A DNA stretch of 6,234 nt from an uncultured Clostridia bacterium (lineage in GTDB: Bacteria; Bacillota; Clostridia; TANB77; CAG-508): the NCBI GenBank assembly GCA_934167435.1, contig CAKPKZ010000093.1:1-6234 (forward strand). The letters are read 5' to 3'. A model generated the notes under the pieces. The model saw only the letters and a list, made by a program, of their open reading frames with translations, made no database searches and had not been told where the DNA came from. The translations under genes were made by a program, and so were the position numbers. Positions 5,572 through 6,234 of the stretch are shown here, piece after piece; the first letter of the stretch is position 1; every line of letters begins with the position of its first letter.

Positions 5572-6159
5572 TTAACCTAAATTTAAAGTTTTATTAATAA
5601 TATCCCTGATTTCATAAATCCTTTCATTCATAAACTCTGGATGATCTTTAAACCACTTTATATTAAGTGGAGATGGATGAGGCAATACTATTGTTAATTT
5701 TCCATTAATATAATTATTTTTAAAAACTAAATCATTAAAATTTTCTCTAGGAAAAAATACTTTTGCAGCCTTTGATCCAATAACTATATATAATTTATTA
5801 TTTACATATTCTATTTCTTTTTTTACCCATTTTTCATAACAAATCTTAGGAGGAACTCTGTCATTACCATTCTTATCTTTTCCTGGATAACAATGTGCAA
5901 GCGATGTTATAAAAAAATTGTTTGGATCATAAAATATTTCATCATTCAACTTATACCACTCATATTTTAATTTTTTTCCACTTTGATCAGTAAAAGGTTT
6001 CAATGTTTCATGCACAGTAGCCGATGGTGCCTGACTTATCTGAACTATCTTTGAATTAGCATTTCCGAAAACAACAGGATGAGGTTCAAATCCAAACTTT
6101 TCTTTACAAATATCACATTTTCTTAGATTTTTTATTAATTCGTTGAAACAATCTATCAT
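5572..6159 (-). CDS. Uracil-DNA glycosylase superfamily protein, probably with a 4Fe-4S cluster
   Basis: This 195-residue protein has the fold signature of COG1573-like uracil-DNA glycosylases, which remove uracil from DNA to start base excision repair. Cys15 and Cys18 (CDIC) with Cys90 and Cys107 (16 residues between) match the C-X2-C...C-X14-17-C spacing that binds the 4Fe-4S cluster in family 4 enzymes. The substrate-pocket strand reads QISQAPSATVHE (40-51) instead of the usual GEAPG. The region FFITSLAHCYPGK matches the strand that usually carries the base-recognising Asn. IVIGSKAAK (125-133) is the central strand, and LPHPSPLN (159-166) supplies His161 of the conserved HPSP motif. Start ATG 6159 has AAGGA nine bases upstream and overlaps the preceding stop codon as ATGA, suggesting coupling. 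The deviating first motif leaves the substrate open, so it may act on another damaged base. No sign of decay. Confidence 0.8.
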   Translation of the reverse strand: MIDCFNELIKNLRKCDICKEKFGFEPHPVVFGNANSKIVQISQAPSATVHETLKPFTDQSGKKLKYEWYKLNDEIFYDPNNFFITSLAHCYPGKDKNGNDRVPPKICYEKWVKKEIEYVNNKLYIVIGSKAAKVFFPRENFNDLVFKNNYINGKLTIVLPHPSPLNIKWFKDHPEFMNERIYEIRDIINKTLNLG

Positions 6160-6233
6160 TTTTCACTATCCTTCATTAAATATGAAAATATTAAATATGC
6201 TGTTTTTAAAGAATCATGTCTTATACTTCCATT
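6156..6233 (-). CDS. C-terminal end of an unrecognised upstream gene (partial)
   Basis: From the right edge a minus-strand frame stays open for 25 codons (ending SYLMKDSEK) and stops at TGA 6158-6156, which overlaps the glycosylase start as ATGA. That overlap, and the lack of a promoter in between, suggest the last codons of a cotranscribed gene. The visible tail, with RHDSLKTAYLIFSYLM, matches no family I recognise. With only 78 bases, a chance open frame is possible. Confidence 0.5.
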   Translation of the reverse strand, partial: NGSIRHDSLKTAYLIFSYLMKDSEK

Positions 6234-6234
6234 T

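Overview
The window is very A+T-rich (roughly a quarter G+C), uses the standard code (TGG for Trp, UGA as stop), and has strong AGGAG-type ribosome binding sites and sigma-A-like promoters. With a SPOR-type clostridial amidase, a HigBA pair and a large serine recombinase, this points to a low-GC Firmicute, most likely a Clostridium-like species. That placement rests on protein resemblance and composition, not on a search. Every gene I can support lies on the minus strand, so transcription runs from right to left. No tRNA, rRNA or CRISPR array was seen.

From right to left: (i) the last codons of an unrecognised gene overlap, by ATGA, a uracil-DNA-glycosylase-superfamily protein with four cysteines spaced as in Fe-S family enzymes (6159-5572). 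(ii) A cell-wall amidase (family 3) follows, but it is cut off after the second zinc histidine and ends in a short unrelated tail (5502-5152). (iii) After a clear promoter comes a three-gene restriction-modification operon (5045-2639): a 72-residue helix-turn-helix regulator, a cytosine-5 DNA methyltransferase and a restriction-endonuclease-like protein with a DUF3883/PD-(D/E)XK nuclease domain. The three genes are stacked without gaps. (iv) A hairpin terminator is followed by a second promoter and a toxin-antitoxin operon (2476-605). This has a HigB/RelE toxin, a HigA antitoxin fused to an ImmA/IrrE-type HEXXH peptidase domain, and a small membrane-anchored coiled-coil protein of unknown role. 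(v) At the left edge is the 5' part of a large serine recombinase gene broken by an in-frame TGA and a frameshift.

The layout reads as an accessory defence/stability island: a self-regulated R-M operon and an autoregulated toxin-antitoxin operon lie between a decayed recombinase and a truncated chromosomal-type amidase gene. One economical hypothesis is that the block entered the amidase gene and has since lost mobility, but the other end lies outside the window. The least explained parts are the membrane protein riding behind higBA, the roughly 240-residue N-terminal region of the nuclease, and palindromes sitting on both operon promoters.
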